Below are positions 63,727-64,000 of a stretch of 64,000 bases of DNA, piece by piece. The first letter of the stretch is position 1, and each line of letters starts with the position of its first letter. Source of the DNA: an uncultured Sulfitobacter sp. (lineage in GTDB: Bacteria; Pseudomonadota; Alphaproteobacteria; Rhodobacterales; Rhodobacteraceae); the NCBI GenBank assembly GCA_947501805.1, contig CANMXJ010000010.1:99322-163321 (forward strand). The letters are read 5' to 3'. The translations under genes were made by a program, and so were the position numbers. The notes below the pieces were generated by a model, which saw only the letters and a list, made by a program, of their open reading frames with translations, was not told the origin of the DNA and did no database searches.

Positions 63727-64000
63727 TGAGAGGTGGCCGCGGAAATTCGGATCAGTCGTAAAGGTGGATTGCATGACGAAAGAAGTGATGCGACATGAAG
63801 AAACGCAAGAACCATTCACCTGAATTCAAGGCCAAGGTTGCACTTGAAGCGATCCGTGTTGCGCTGACGCTGGCAGAACTGTCAAAGAAGTACGGTGTTC
63901 GCCCCACTCAGATCGGCACATGAAAACGCACCGCGATCGAGAACATGGCGACAGCATTTATGCGCCCGTGGTTCAGCCCCTGAGTATGTGTGTGTTGCCG
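63727..64000 (+). mobile_element. Left end of an IS3-family element (partial)
   Basis: A TGA-starting end (TGAGAGGTGGCCG) at 63727 is followed by the transposase OrfA start at 63795. This looks like an IS3-family left terminal repeat; the right end and OrfB lie outside the window. The end repeat cannot be confirmed without its partner. Confidence 0.55.
63795..63983 (+). pseudogene. IS3-family transposase OrfA with premature stop
   Basis: The frame begins MKKRKNHSPEFKAKVALEAI, the typical OrfA start with a helix-turn-helix (LAELSKKYGVRPTQIG). After 42 codons it hits TGA at 63921-63923 where IS3 OrfA normally has a tryptophan (TGG). The frame then continues KRTAIENMATAF before another stop at 63981. 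The single G-to-A change and the later loss of similarity show a decayed element. Confidence 0.8.

Noticed and set aside
63487..63729. 80-codon plus-strand frame (MAVNLFIS...) before the IS end
   Set aside because: No ribosome site and no recognisable similarity; its stop codon lies exactly at the putative IS end, so it is probably chance.

Overview
The window looks like chromosomal DNA of a marine alphaproteobacterium of the Rhodobacteraceae (Roseobacter group). The reasons are its moderately high GC, many tightly packed importer-plus-catabolism operons each with a LysR or AraC regulator, a TMAO respiration locus, a cysteate lyase of Roseobacter type and a CtrA-like output domain. The assignment is inferred from gene content. 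No tRNA, rRNA or CRISPR array was seen.

Layout. (1) 1-12191, minus strand: a periplasmic TorT-like binding protein, a double ABC ATPase and two RbsC-type permeases, then an AraC regulator, an ATP-dependent hydantoinase/oxoprolinase pair (HyuA, HyuB) and a molybdenum hydroxylase (FAD, 2Fe-2S and Mo subunits; the Mo subunit runs off the left edge). (2) 12433-17998, minus strand: PxpA, a biotin carrier, biotin carboxylase, PxpB, PxpC and a 4-aminobutyrate aminotransferase, facing a LysR gene. This reads as a biotin-dependent lactam-opening system feeding an aminotransferase. (3) 19151-33085: a phosphoribosyltransferase and TIM-barrel pair facing a LysR gene. A long plus-strand run follows: a polyamine-type ABC importer, an allantoinase/deacetylase-fold hydrolase, a fungal-type cytosine deaminase, an SDR, a P450 fused to a reductase and ferredoxin, an aromatic-ring-type flavin monooxygenase, a DUF2783 peptide and an NmrA-like protein. 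This is probably a catabolic pathway for an N-heterocycle. I know of no described pathway with this gene set.

(4) 33105-45610: bestrophin-like channel, carboxymuconolactone decarboxylase-like protein, pseudoazurin, then torA-moeA-DUF2478 divergent from torR, with torS and torT. TorA carries its own C-terminal c-type heme, and no pentaheme TorC is present in the window. dadA follows. (5) 45737-53788: two Rnk/GreA-C-like proteins, a DUF1127 protein, an MscS channel, a tandem universal stress protein, and an HlyD/DUF2955/Abhydrolase_9 operon. (6) 54090-58474: a ProXVW betaine-type importer whose permease has an extra N-terminal half, with a hydrolase gene overlapping its end. (7) 58739-64000: LysR, an Asp/Glu-racemase-fold gene, cuyA, LysR, a CtrA-like regulator with a degenerate receiver, and a broken IS3-type transposase start.

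How the genes work together: regions 1-3 and 6-7 each combine uptake, ring or bond opening and nitrogen or sulfur release, as expected for a scavenger of dissolved organic N and S. Region 4 uses TMAO as electron acceptor, with sensing (TorT/S/R), molybdenum cofactor insertion (MoeA) and possible electron donors encoded together.
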